Of a DNA stretch of 57,032 bases, positions 16,155 through 25,561 are shown in pieces. Source of the DNA: an uncultured Chloroflexales bacterium (GTDB lineage Bacteria; Chloroflexota; Chloroflexia; Chloroflexales; Chloroflexaceae); the NCBI GenBank assembly GCA_937925925.1, contig CALANA010000203.1:1-57032 (forward strand). The letters run 5' to 3'. The position numbers and the translations under genes were made by a program. How positions within the stretch are numbered: position 1 is the stretch's first letter; the number at the start of each line of letters is the position of its first letter. Under the pieces are notes generated by a model. That model was not told the DNA's origin and did not search any database. It saw nothing but the letters and a program-made list of their open reading frames with translations.

Positions 16155-17244
16155 TCTGGCCACGGAGGCCGATGATCCAGCCCTACGCCACTTGCTGGCG
16201 ACCAACCCGCTGCCGGGCAGCGTCACCGTCACCTACGAGCGTGAGCCGAACTACTTTCTGGGCTGTCCGGTTATGGGCCATTTTTATCAAGTGCCAGTTG
16301 CCCGCTGCCGCACCAGCGGGCAACTGGCCGGGTTTGCCTTTCGTGCGGTTCGCTCCTGTTTTGTCAATGGTCAGATCGAGCAGGTCGGGTATCTGGGCCA
16401 GTTGCGGGTTGACCGGGCATTTCGCGGGCAGGGGCTAACGGCACGCGGGTTCCACTATTTGCGCGAACTGCATGCTGATGGCCGTGTGCCGGGCTATCTG
16501 GCGAGCTTGACCTCCACAAACACCCGGGCACGGCATCTGCTGGTTGAACATCCACAGCCACATTTCCCGCGGTTCTCCGCGCTTGATGCGGTGGTAACCC
16601 TGGCGCTGATTGTGCGTCCACGCCCGCCGCTGACGGCGGCTGATATAAATATCGTTCGTGGTGCCGCATGCGACCTGGATGGGATCGTTGCGTTTCTCCA
16701 CGAACACGGAAGGCAACGACAGTTTTTTCCGGTCTATCGCGCATCCGATTTTCAGGATAGCCCGACCACACGCGGGTTTCGGGTTGAGGATTTCTGTCTT
16801 GCCTGCCATAAGGACACAATCGTAGGCGTGATCGGTTTGTGGGATCAGTCAGCGTATAAGCAGACCGTGGTTCAGGCCTATCATCACGCGCTGCGCTGGC
16901 TCCGTCCGGGGTATAACCGGGTTGCGCCGTTGTTTGGGGTGCAGCCATTACCCGCGCCAGGCCAGCCGCTGCGCAGCGTGTATGCCAGCTTTGTCTGTAT
17001 TGACCAGCGCTTCCCGGCGGTTTTTCCCGTATTGTTGCGCTATGTGTTGAACCTGGCTGCCACACGTGGCTATGCCTACGTTCTCCTGGGCATGTCTCTG
17101 GATGACCCGCTGTTGACCTTTGCACAGCGCTATGCCCATATTCCCTATACCAGTCGCCTCTATGCCGTTACCTGGGACGATACCGGAGGTTTCTATGAAC
17201 GACGTGATCAGTGCCCCGTCTATGTTGACATTGCAGCCATGTGA
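16138..17244 (+). CDS. GNAT-family acetyltransferase-like protein
   Basis: A 368-residue protein whose N-terminal ~150 residues contain a GNAT acyl-CoA motif (YLGQLRVDRAFRGQGLTARG). The C-terminal half looks like a second, degenerate GNAT-like domain (residues ~200-360). GNAT enzymes transfer acyl groups from acyl-CoA or aminoacyl-tRNA to amines. It overlaps both flanking genes, so it belongs to the operon. The acceptor is unknown. Confidence 0.7.
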   Translation: MDCTFDLATEADDPALRHLLATNPLPGSVTVTYEREPNYFLGCPVMGHFYQVPVARCRTSGQLAGFAFRAVRSCFVNGQIEQVGYLGQLRVDRAFRGQGLTARGFHYLRELHADGRVPGYLASLTSTNTRARHLLVEHPQPHFPRFSALDAVVTLALIVRPRPPLTAADINIVRGAACDLDGIVAFLHEHGRQRQFFPVYRASDFQDSPTTRGFRVEDFCLACHKDTIVGVIGLWDQSAYKQTVVQAYHHALRWLRPGYNRVAPLFGVQPLPAPGQPLRSVYASFVCIDQRFPAVFPVLLRYVLNLAATRGYAYVLLGMSLDDPLLTFAQRYAHIPYTSRLYAVTWDDTGGFYERRDQCPVYVDIAAM

Positions 17245-18025
17245 TGCTCACAGCTCAGGGATTGACGATCGGCATGAACCGGTTGTCCCGCCAAACCAAC
17301 CACCAATCCTGGCGCAACCTGCTGCACTGGTCGGACGGGTTTTGTCGGTATGCGACGTGACGGAGACGGATCGGGCACAGATGTATGCGTTGCTGGCTGG
17401 CTATTTTCGGCACACCAGCCGGGCCGTATTCGAGCGCGATCTGGCTGAAAAAGAATGGGTGGTGCTGCTCCGCGCCGCGACGACCGGTGTGGTTCAAGGC
17501 TTCTCGACGCTGATGCGGCTGACAGCAGTGATTGATCAGCAGCCAGTCGTGGCCTTTTTCTCGGGTGATACGATTATTCATCGTGATTATTGGGGCGAGA
17601 CGATCTTGCCCCGTCTCTGGGCACAGCATGTCTTTCGGCTGGCTGCTTCTATCACGGATGCGCGGGTGTACTGGCTGCTGATCTGTTCAGGCTACAAGAC
17701 CTATCGCTTTTTACCCGTGTTTTTCCAGGAGTTTTACCCGACATACGCCTGTTCAACACCACCGCACTGCCAACGCATTATGGATACGTTCGCCAGACGG
17801 AAGTTTGGTGCTGAATATGATGCGGTGTGCGGCGTGGTACGGTTGACTCAGGCCACACCGTTAGATACCGAGGTCGCCCCAATGACGCCGCAGCGTCTGC
17901 GCGACCCGCACGTGGCCTTTTTTGCCACGGCCAATCCCGGCCATACCGATGGTGTCGAACTGGTCTGCCTGACAGAGCTAACGCCAGCCAATCTGACCGC
18001 CGCCGGGCGACGAATGGTACGATAG
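17195..18025 (+). CDS. Conserved hypothetical protein, possibly GNAT-like
   Basis: The start is the ATG after GGAGGT, giving 276 residues; a longer in-frame start at 17120 would overlap the previous gene more deeply. Visible segments include AQMYALLAGYFRHTSRAVFE, VQGFSTLMRL, FFSGDTIIHRDYWGE and YWLLICSGYKTYRFLPVFF. The layout (strand, helix, then an aromatic-rich C-terminal half) is compatible with an acyltransferase fold, but I see no secure motif. It may modify the product of the two radical SAM enzymes. Confidence 0.65.
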   Translation: MNDVISAPSMLTLQPCDAHSSGIDDRHEPVVPPNQPPILAQPAALVGRVLSVCDVTETDRAQMYALLAGYFRHTSRAVFERDLAEKEWVVLLRAATTGVVQGFSTLMRLTAVIDQQPVVAFFSGDTIIHRDYWGETILPRLWAQHVFRLAASITDARVYWLLICSGYKTYRFLPVFFQEFYPTYACSTPPHCQRIMDTFARRKFGAEYDAVCGVVRLTQATPLDTEVAPMTPQRLRDPHVAFFATANPGHTDGVELVCLTELTPANLTAAGRRMVR

Positions 18026-18075
18026 GGAACAGAAAGCCTGGATGCGTGAGTCGCTCTCAATGGAAGGGCACGCCC

Positions 18076-19743
18076 GTGTTCACGTCTGTGGCGAATAGCC
18101 TGTGGTTGCTGGCATGTCTGCCAGAGGCGCATGCATTCCGGCAGGCACAGCGCGATGTGGCCGGCACGCAACACCGGCTGTTGCTGCGCCTGTTGCACCA
18201 GAACGCGGATACCGTTATTGGTCGGCGGTATCAGTTTGCGCACATACGCTCGATTGCCGACTATCAAGCACGAGTGCCGCTCTCGACCTATGCTGACTAT
18301 CAGGAGGCAATCGAGCATATTGGTCGTGGGAAACCGGGTGTTCTTACCCGCGATCCGGTGCTGCTTCTGGAGCCAACGAGCGGTTCAACAGCAGCGACAA
18401 AGTATATTCCCTACACCGCTGCGCTGCGTGCTGAGTTTGAACGCGCGATTGCGGTCTGGATTGCCGACCTTTTTACGCACGACCCGCGCTTGATGGCCGG
18501 TGCGGCGTACTGGTCAGTTTCGCCTGTGGCATGGAACAACCAGTATACCGTTGGCGGTATACCGATCGGTTTTGAGGATGATCGAGCCTACCTGGGCCGC
18601 ATGCACCAATGGCTGGCTCAGGCCATACTGGCTGTACCATCAGCGGTACGTTTGATCCAGGACATGGACACGTTGCGTTATGTGACCCTGATCGCACTGT
18701 TGCGCCGCCGTGACCTGGCGCTGATCTCGGTCTGGAATCCGACGTTCCTGACACTGCTGGTGCGCAATCTGAACGCCTGGGGTCTGCGGCTGGCAACCGA
18801 TATTGCCGAGGGCACGCTTACTCCACCCACGGCACTGCCACCAGCATGGTCGGCGAACTGGGCCTGGTTCAATCGACCTGATGCGCAGCGAGCTGCCGAG
18901 GTGTACACGGCGTTGTGTACCAGCACCACTCCGGCGCTGCTGCATACGCACCTATGGCCCAACCTGCGGCTGATCAGTTGCTGGGCCGACGCGCAGGCGG
19001 CATGGTACGTTCCACCACTGGCCCAGAGCTTTCCACAGGCACAGATCCAGGGCAAGGGGCTGATCGCCACGGAGGGCTTTGTTTCTATCCCGCTGGTTGG
19101 GCAGACAGGTGCGGCCCTGGCAGTGCGCTCACACTTTTTTGAATTTTTACCTCCTGATGGCGGAACGGCACGGCTGGCACACGAACTGGTGACAGGTGAA
19201 CGGTATGCGGTGGTGTTAACGACGGCTGGCGGCCTCTATCGCTACCAGTTGCACGATCTGGTTGAGGTGTCAGGGTGGCAGGACACCTGCCCGTTGCTGC
19301 GCTTTATCGGGCGATCCAATGGCTGTGTTGACTGGTTTGGCGAAAAATTGCACGAACAGCATGTGCGGGCGGCACTGACGGATCTGCTGACACAGTATGC
19401 TATCACCCCGGACTTTGTCATGCTAACGTGTGCAGAGAACAACGACCAGCATGCCTATACGCTGCTGATCGAGGCCGATGGTGTCTCCGATCATATGCTG
19501 GGCCAGTTGGCCAGGGATCTCGATGCAGCGTTGGCTACCAATTACCACTATCGTTATTGCCGCGAACTGGGTCAGTTAGCGGCGGTACGGGTGCGTCGCG
19601 TTGTTGATGGGCACGAGCGGTACCTGGCAGCAACGATTGCCCGTGGTCAACGTGCAGGCGACATCAAACCGCCGTTGCTCCCGCAGGGTACTGGTTGGTG
19701 CCAGTTGTTGGGCGCACAGACGCCCATAGCCCACGATTCGTAG
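18076..19743 (+). CDS. GH3-family acyl-acid-amido synthetase
   Basis: The start is GTG after GGAAGGG, giving 555 residues. Family features are an ATP/AMP loop EPTSGSTAATKYIPYT near residue 100, IQGKGLIATEGFVSIPL near 330, LYRYQLHDLVEVSG near 390 and FIGRSNGCVDWFGEKL near 410. GH3 proteins adenylate a carboxylic acid and join it to an amine, usually an amino acid; plant members conjugate auxin and jasmonate. Bacterial members are poorly characterised. As the last gene of the operon it could perform the final amide ligation. Confidence 0.85.
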   Translation: MFTSVANSLWLLACLPEAHAFRQAQRDVAGTQHRLLLRLLHQNADTVIGRRYQFAHIRSIADYQARVPLSTYADYQEAIEHIGRGKPGVLTRDPVLLLEPTSGSTAATKYIPYTAALRAEFERAIAVWIADLFTHDPRLMAGAAYWSVSPVAWNNQYTVGGIPIGFEDDRAYLGRMHQWLAQAILAVPSAVRLIQDMDTLRYVTLIALLRRRDLALISVWNPTFLTLLVRNLNAWGLRLATDIAEGTLTPPTALPPAWSANWAWFNRPDAQRAAEVYTALCTSTTPALLHTHLWPNLRLISCWADAQAAWYVPPLAQSFPQAQIQGKGLIATEGFVSIPLVGQTGAALAVRSHFFEFLPPDGGTARLAHELVTGERYAVVLTTAGGLYRYQLHDLVEVSGWQDTCPLLRFIGRSNGCVDWFGEKLHEQHVRAALTDLLTQYAITPDFVMLTCAENNDQHAYTLLIEADGVSDHMLGQLARDLDAALATNYHYRYCRELGQLAAVRVRRVVDGHERYLAATIARGQRAGDIKPPLLPQGTGWCQLLGAQTPIAHDS

Positions 19744-19828
19744 GAACAACTTTCGTCGTTTCTGGCGCTCTTCACCGCTAAACTCCGTCGAATGGGGCAT
19801 CAGCGTTTCACCATTGAAACGTTCCGCC

Positions 19829-19937
19829 GTTCCAACACCCGGCTGCGGACGACTCACTCCACCTGGCAGCCAACGTTGGAGTGAGCAAGGTCGAGTGCCA
19901 GTTCCAACACCCGGCTGCGGACGACTCACTCCACCTG
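19829..19937. repeat. 37-bp direct repeat, two copies
   Basis: Identical copies at 19829-19865 and 19901-19937 (beginning GTTCCAACACCCGGCTG, ending CCACCTG) are separated by 35 bases. The second copy encodes the last residues and stop of the minus-strand gene that follows. Confidence 0.9.
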
Positions 19938-20309
19938 CCCCATGCCTTCCACCATCATAAACCGTGATCCCTCAATCAAGAGGTAGGCTCCCGCCCAGAT
20001 AGCAACAGCCCGATCTTGCTCGGTCATCTGCTCCGCCGAGCAGAAGGTTTCGGGGTCGTCCAGAACCAGGCCACCGCCAAACGTCAAGGCCTCGGCCAGC
20101 GTATAGGTACGTGCCTGTGCCAGACGCTCATCCTCATTGGCGATGCGTTGGTCAGCCACATGCACCGTTTTTGTGGCATCCATCCAGACATGATACGGGC
20201 CAATCTGGGCCTGAATACGATCATTGCCCCAGCCGGGATGCTCGGTGATCTGGATGGGATCGAGCCGCAATGAGGAAAACTCCAGCACACGCGGGCTTTG
20301 CTCAGTCAT
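19926..20309 (-). CDS. Conserved hypothetical protein, 127 residues
   Basis: A strong RBS (GGGAGGT, five bases before ATG) on the minus strand supports a real gene. The protein is acidic with no signal peptide or membrane segment and contains QIGPYHVWMDATKTVHV and GGLVLDDPETFCSAEQM. I do not recognise a family. The last four residues (GQVE) come from the 37-bp repeat, so the ancestral C terminus may have differed. Confidence 0.65.
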   Translation of the reverse strand: MTEQSPRVLEFSSLRLDPIQITEHPGWGNDRIQAQIGPYHVWMDATKTVHVADQRIANEDERLAQARTYTLAEALTFGGGLVLDDPETFCSAEQMTEQDRAVAIWAGAYLLIEGSRFMMVEGMGQVE

Positions 20310-20849
20310 TCAATACCTCCCTGGTTCATACGCTCATACCAATTTGAAAGAGACACTCCGCATACGTTGGTCAGTCTTACGCTTGCTCTTATGACAACGG
20401 GACTGCCCCTAGAACGAGATTGGGAAGGGCGAAGCTCCTCCGAAATCCTCTTTTTTCTGGTGCGGCGTGGCGAAGTCGCACCGCACCAGAAAGGGAACAT
20501 GGGCGGGGGCCTGCAGCCCCCCATCCCCGCCGCGACGACGTCTTGTTGGAGGACGAACGGCAAGCACAAGGGGCAGGTTCACGTCGAAACGGTATCATAC
20601 GAGTTACAACGATCCAGCGAACACACAGCACGCCAGAGGGGAGTACATCTCCATGTGCCGTGCCAATCGTAAAGCGCCTGGTCAATCGCTCAATCGGGCT
20701 GACCTGCTTATCATACCATAACACCGCTTTTTTGGGACGAGTTCGTAACGAAATTATGTCAGGATCGCGTTATACTAGATGATGATGTACGACCAAAATA
20801 CGTTGCCTGGCGTTTATCCCAATTCTTTCTGAACTCTGGAGCATACACG
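20310..20849. other. Gene-free intergenic stretch with hairpins and a weak promoter
   Basis: No gene is supported. It contains CGCTCATACCAATTTGA (20330-20346), shared with 47403-47419; a 12-bp-arm hairpin TTTCTGGTGCGG/CCGCACCAGAAA (20454-20465, 20481-20492) and a GC-rich MITE-like stretch to about 20560. A possible -10 (TATACT, 20771-20776) precedes the hydrolase gene by ~74 bases with a poor -35. Confidence 0.6.
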
Positions 20850-22202
20850 ATGCCGGTTTACACAATCAAAGGTCAGCCGATCCATATCAACGAGCAGGGA
20901 TCGACCACCAATCAAGTGGCGCTGCTGATACACGGTTGGTCTAGTTCTTCGTATGCGTTGTCATCGCTGCTGCCGTTGCTGTGTCGCCGGTTCGCGTGCA
21001 AAGCGGTGGATCTCCCCGGCTATGGTGAGTCTCCACCGCCCCGTGGTCGAGCCACCATTGCAGGCTATGCTGATCTGCTGGCCGATCTGATCTGTGAGAT
21101 TAGCGACGGGCCGGTGGTACTGATCGGGCATTCGATGGGTGGTATGATCAGCCTGACCCTGGCGCTGCGCTACCCAATGCTGGTGGAGCGCATGGTGCTC
21201 CTCTGCCCGACAATTAGCGGCCATTTATCCACCTTTATTAACCTGTTTATCTCGCCGATCACCATCCTGGAGCGCTTCGGGCTGGCCGGACGCCTGGTGG
21301 CCGCAATCGAACCGCACTTCCTCAGTGTCACCGATAACCTGATGCGCCCGGCTTCGTTTGCCGAACGTACCGCCATCACCGAGGCAGACTATATGCGCCT
21401 GCGGGCGGATGCCCGCCGTCCAGGGCAGGGGCGAGTGCGGGCGGAGTGCTACCATGCCATGCGCGCTGGCGATCTTCGTGGCCGCCTGGCAGCGGTCGAA
21501 ACGCCCTCGCTGGTAATCTGGGGAGCGGAAGACAATACGGTGCCGCTACGCGATGCAGGTGTGGTGGCCGACGAGTGGCCCCGCGCCGATCTGCGGATTA
21601 TCCCCAAAGCCGGGCACTGGCCTCAATTCGAGGCACCAGGTGCCACTCACCGCCATATCGCAGCCTTCCTGGGCCTGCCGTTAATTACCACCCAATTGAA
21701 TACTGACTCCGGTCAGGATGTCAGCCGAGTTGATGAAGTGGCGCAGTTCCTGGCGCATTCCGATGTGGGGAATGGCATGAATCGGGCGCAGCGTACCCGT
21801 CTGGCCGCGCAGTGCCAGATCCAGACCTATGCGCCTGGCGTATGCATTGCGCAGGCCGATACTCCCGGCAATCTGCTGTTTATCATCCAGGAAGGCTCGG
21901 TTGAAGTCTGGAATGTTGTCACGGAAAAACGCTCGTCATCCACCGCGTTGCATCCGATGACGACGCTGCTACCCGGCCAGATCACGGGCGAACTGGCGCT
22001 GCTCGACGGGGGCCGCCGCAGTGCCGATCTCCGCGCCGGGCCGGAAGGGGCAACGCTCCTCATCCTCAGCCGCGAACGCCTGGTCGCGTTGTGCGAGGAC
22101 GATCCGCCGCTCGGCAATCGCTTGCTCTGGAATATCGCAACCGCGCTCGCGCTCCGCCTGCGTCTGACACAGTGGCGTCAGCAACGTCAGGTCGTTCAGT
22201 AG
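20850..22202 (+). CDS. Alpha/beta hydrolase fused to a cyclic-nucleotide-binding domain
   Basis: A 450-residue fusion. Residues ~1-275 form an alpha/beta hydrolase with nucleophile elbow GHSMGG, acid WGAED and His in AGHWPQFE; the oxyanion segment is HGWSSSS. Residues ~300-440 resemble a Crp/Fnr-type cNMP-binding barrel (FIIQEGSVEVW, GQITGELALLDGG, RSADLRA), without an HTH. This implies nucleotide-gated or localised esterase/lipase activity. The canonical cAMP phosphate-binding RxS motif is not clear, so the ligand is uncertain. Confidence 0.85.
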   Translation: MPVYTIKGQPIHINEQGSTTNQVALLIHGWSSSSYALSSLLPLLCRRFACKAVDLPGYGESPPPRGRATIAGYADLLADLICEISDGPVVLIGHSMGGMISLTLALRYPMLVERMVLLCPTISGHLSTFINLFISPITILERFGLAGRLVAAIEPHFLSVTDNLMRPASFAERTAITEADYMRLRADARRPGQGRVRAECYHAMRAGDLRGRLAAVETPSLVIWGAEDNTVPLRDAGVVADEWPRADLRIIPKAGHWPQFEAPGATHRHIAAFLGLPLITTQLNTDSGQDVSRVDEVAQFLAHSDVGNGMNRAQRTRLAAQCQIQTYAPGVCIAQADTPGNLLFIIQEGSVEVWNVVTEKRSSSTALHPMTTLLPGQITGELALLDGGRRSADLRAGPEGATLLILSRERLVALCEDDPPLGNRLLWNIATALALRLRLTQWRQQRQVVQ

Positions 22203-22394
22203 TGCAGGCATCGTGATGTACGTGTTCATGCTGCTCCTGCGATCCTGGGAACGCGGGCAGCTTGCCCTCGCATGCCCGACAGAGGCCAGATGATACGAAG
22301 GCGAGACGCCCGCACTCCTGATGTACACATGCCCCCAGGAATGAACAGGTACGACGCGATAGCGTGTCACTCCTCATTCATCTAGGCAAGACAC

Positions 22395-23124
22395 TCACGC
22401 TCCCAGACGATAGTCAATTAAATCCGCGCTCATCAGTTGTTCCTTTCGCACGATCCGCAAAAATTGCTCCGGTTCCACCGGGCGTGCTGCGAACACGCCC
22501 AGAATGACCAGCAAATCCGCCTGCTGCGGCGGCGGGGCGCTCCGCAACACGTGCTGCGCCGCCGCTTCCACCGGCGGGGCATCCGCCCCCACCATCAGCG
22601 GGCTAAGCACCGTCAACGCCAGATTGCCCGCCGCCAGTGCGTCCTGGGCGTCCTGCTCACTGACTTGCACAGACTGGCACTCGCACCAATCTGCTTGGAT
22701 TGCCCGCCGCCAGTGTGTCCTGGGCGTCCTGCTCCCACAACCGGATGCAGCGGACTGACCAGCGGTGCTGTTCCTGTCCGTCCACCACCATCGTTAGCGT
22801 ATCCCCCTGGCCATCGACGGGCGTCACGTACACCACCGTGGCGACAATCGTAATATCCGGCTCCTCTTGCCCCACCAGACCCAGATAGCTCAACACGCGC
22901 CACAGAATGGCCGGATCGGGATAGTAGAGGCGTTGCATGCAACGCCTCTACTCCAGCAGGTGCAGGTACTCCTGGCCCTGCGGACTGCGCACGCGCAACA
23001 GGGTGTCCAGCGCCCGCTTTGCTGTCGGCAGCTCGCGCACGACGACCTCTACTACCTCGGCCGGCAGGATACCCAGCAAAGGCAACAGGTCGGTCGCCCG
23101 CATAGTCGTCAGCAGCTCGCGTAG
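22395..23124 (-). pseudogene. Decayed Rpn-like (PD-(D/E)XK family) gene
   Basis: Read on the minus strand, homologous blocks appear in order: RELPTAKRALDTLLRVRSP, QEYLHLLE, DPAILWRVLSYLGLVGQEEP, VVYVTPVDGQG, RCIRLWEQDAQDTLAAGN, LALTVLSPLM and a C-terminal piece with QADLLVILGVFAAR. This order is that of Rpn-type recombination-promoting nuclease-like proteins. A 30-bp palindrome at 22923-22952 replaces a few codons and introduces TAG after LLE. A 36-bp segment (22623-22658 and 22699-22734) is duplicated and breaks the frame further. No intact ORF remains. Confidence 0.75.
22923..22952. repeat. 30-bp perfect palindrome
   Basis: Perfectly self-complementary around GCATGC; the 16-bp core recurs at 2667-2682. 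It is inserted in the Rpn-like reading frame. Confidence 0.95.
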
Positions 23125-23265
23125 GTGACTGTCATCTTACAGATGACAGTCACCTGTCCTGCGCTTGCGTACGCGTAGGTGACGGTCATCTGTACGATGA
23201 CCGTCTCCTGTCCTGCGCTTGCGTACGCGTAGGAGACGGTCATCTGTACGATGACCGTCTCCTGT
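23121..23265. repeat. Three tandem 54-bp units, each a stem-loop with changed arms
   Basis: Hairpins lie at 23123-23155 (15-bp perfect arms), 23177-23209 (14-bp arms, one mismatch) and 23231-23263 (14-bp perfect arms), spaced by 54 bases. They share the linker TGTCCTGCGCTTGCGTACGCG. Arm sequences differ between copies (GTGACTGTCAT, GTGACGGTCAT, GAGACGGTCAT) while pairing is mostly kept. Confidence 0.92.
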
Positions 23266-23382
23266 CCTGCGATCCCTCCTGCCATTGTACCACACGCGAG
23301 CTACACGGCACTGATCGCCCTGTACACCTTCACACCTTTGCGTTACAATAATCCCCTGATGCCTTGTACAAGGAGGACACCT

Positions 23383-25467
23383 ATGCCCATTCCATCTACC
23401 AGCCTGATCCGTACGCTGCTGCCGCGCATCCTGATCCCGGCCACAACCGTGTTCGAGTTGCTCCTGCTGTTCCGTGAGCAGGCGCAGCCACGGGCGTGTT
23501 ATGCTGTGGTACGCCTCGACGCCAATGCCTACGATGTGCTGGCCCTGGCCGATCTAGATAGTGCCGTGCAGCAGCATGCAAGGGCGCTACTCCAGTTGCC
23601 ACTGGGGGCCGTGCCGGGCTTGCTCTTGCCAACCGCGCCGGTTGCGCAGGCCACTACTGGCGTAGATGCCGTCGAGCGGGCGTTGCATGCCACTCCCCGC
23701 CGCCGCCTGGTCGTTCTTGACGAACAGGGCGATGTGGCCGGTATTCTCGTTGCACATGCGCTGGGGCAACCCAAAGGCCTCGACCCGCTGGCCTTGCTCG
23801 GCCCGACTGTACTGGGAGATACGGCCCCGGTGCCGCCGCCGCACCTCAACACGCGCTTCGATGGTCTGGCCCCCAACCAGCCGCTGCCGGTTGGGCAGCG
23901 TGTGCCGCTGATCGTGTGGGTCGGCGCACCCACCGCCACCGGCCGCAGCCAGCGCAGCGAGCGCTTTCAGTTCACCTTCCCCGACGAACATACGCCGGTG
24001 GTGTTCACTGTGCAGGTACTCGCCGCGCCTGAGAGCTGGATGATAAAGGTAGTTGAGTCGACCATGATCGTTGCCCCGCCCGGCACCACCACGCAGGAAG
24101 CCGAATTTCTGGTGACAGCGCAACAGCCTGGACGCGATACGCTCTTCCTCACCGTAGCGCGTGCCGACACGGGTGTGACGGTGCAGCATCTGTGCCTGCC
24201 GATATACGCCGTGCAAGAGCCGCCCGCCATACTGCCACCCGCCGCCCGCCAGCAGGTCACCGTCAGCTTTCCGCTCGAAGATGCGACGCTCCCGCGCTCC
24301 ACAGTCGAAATTGCGCTGCATCCAGGCGAAAACGCCGAGGGCTTTACAGCGGTGGTGCGCGGCGATCTGCACGGGCACACCCTGTGGGAGACCTACCGTG
24401 TGCCCGTCAGCACAGACGAGATCCAGAACGCAGCACTGCGCCTGCGCCAGGAGCTGACCAATATTGTCCTGCATCCCGGTCAACCGGGTGGCGCTGCGTT
24501 TCCCTTTGCGAACAACACCACGCTTACGATTGACGCAGCGCTGGCACGCAGCACCGCCGTGACGCTGGCCGATGCCGGGCAGCAGGTCTGGCAATTACTT
24601 TTCCAGTCGCCCCGGGCACCAGACGCATTGAAGCAGTTCGCCGCTGACCTGCGCATGTTGCCGCTCGGCAGCACGATGCAGATCGTTCTCTACAGCCAGC
24701 GCTTTATCATTCCCTGGACATTGCTTTACGACCAGCCGGGGCCGATCAACGCTGACACGCTCGACTGGAGCGGCTTCTGGGGCTACCGCTATCGACTGGA
24801 GGTCATTCCGCCCGGTCGTTATCCCGCGTTGACGATTGATGATCAGCCGGTGGGCGTGCTGGCGCTGTTCAACGACGAGCGTGCCTTGCAGCGCTTCACA
24901 ACTGAGCAGGCGCAGGTGCTGTGTGACACGCTGGATATGGCGCAGTGCCACAGCGTCTGGGGGGATGCAGCGGTACAGCAGGCGTTACGTACACCCGCTG
25001 CGGCGGCGCTGGTCTACGGCTATTGCCATGGCGTGCATAGCAGCGGCGCAGTGCGGGAGGCGGCGCTGGCAAGCGAGTCCGCGTTGCAGTTTAGCGCGAG
25101 TACACAGTTGCGGCTGGCCGACCTGCGGCGGTTGCCAGCGGCCTATCTCGCTCGCCGCCCGCTGGTCTTCCTCAACGCATGTGAGGGTGCTACCCAGGAT
25201 GCCTTCTACTACGATGGCTTTATGCCCTACTTCATCGAGGAGATTGGCGCACGTGGCTTCATTGGTACCGAGGTCAAAGCGCCGCAGCTTCTGGCACACA
25301 ATGTGGCGTTGCGTTTCATTGAGGCCTTCGCCGCTGGGCAACCCGTAGGCACGATCCTGTGGCATCTACGGCGACACTACCTCGATACCCACCACAACAT
25401 CCTGGCCTTCAACTATAGCCTCTACTGCCCTGGCGCTGTGCGCCTGGCGGTTGTGCAAGGGCGGTGA
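23383..25467 (+). CDS. CHAT-domain (caspase-like) protein
   Basis: The start is the ATG after AAGGAGG, giving 694 residues. Residues ~1-130 include a CBS-like segment (RRRLVVLDEQGDVAGIL); the middle is beta-rich and Ig-like (residues ~190-300). The C-terminal ~250 residues form a CHAT peptidase domain with the predicted His in YGYCHG and Cys in FLNACEGA, plus IGTEVKAP and a late HLRRHYLD. CHAT proteins are clan CD proteases, often effectors in bacterial conflict systems. No partner effector or sensor is adjacent. It is flanked on both sides by the same hairpin repeat family. Confidence 0.8.
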   Translation: MPIPSTSLIRTLLPRILIPATTVFELLLLFREQAQPRACYAVVRLDANAYDVLALADLDSAVQQHARALLQLPLGAVPGLLLPTAPVAQATTGVDAVERALHATPRRRLVVLDEQGDVAGILVAHALGQPKGLDPLALLGPTVLGDTAPVPPPHLNTRFDGLAPNQPLPVGQRVPLIVWVGAPTATGRSQRSERFQFTFPDEHTPVVFTVQVLAAPESWMIKVVESTMIVAPPGTTTQEAEFLVTAQQPGRDTLFLTVARADTGVTVQHLCLPIYAVQEPPAILPPAARQQVTVSFPLEDATLPRSTVEIALHPGENAEGFTAVVRGDLHGHTLWETYRVPVSTDEIQNAALRLRQELTNIVLHPGQPGGAAFPFANNTTLTIDAALARSTAVTLADAGQQVWQLLFQSPRAPDALKQFAADLRMLPLGSTMQIVLYSQRFIIPWTLLYDQPGPINADTLDWSGFWGYRYRLEVIPPGRYPALTIDDQPVGVLALFNDERALQRFTTEQAQVLCDTLDMAQCHSVWGDAAVQQALRTPAAAALVYGYCHGVHSSGAVREAALASESALQFSASTQLRLADLRRLPAAYLARRPLVFLNACEGATQDAFYYDGFMPYFIEEIGARGFIGTEVKAPQLLAHNVALRFIEAFAAGQPVGTILWHLRRHYLDTHHNILAFNYSLYCPGAVRLAVVQGR

Positions 25468-25561
25468 GACGACGCGGCGACGCGGTGCTTTCGCGTTGGC
25501 ACGTTAACACGTTGGCACATTCTAGGTGTCTAGGTGACTGTCACTGTAAGCAGGAGATCTC

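Noticed and set aside
23121-23265. 54-bp tandem units as a CRISPR array
   Set aside because: Only three copies, the linkers are identical rather than unique, and the stem arms vary.
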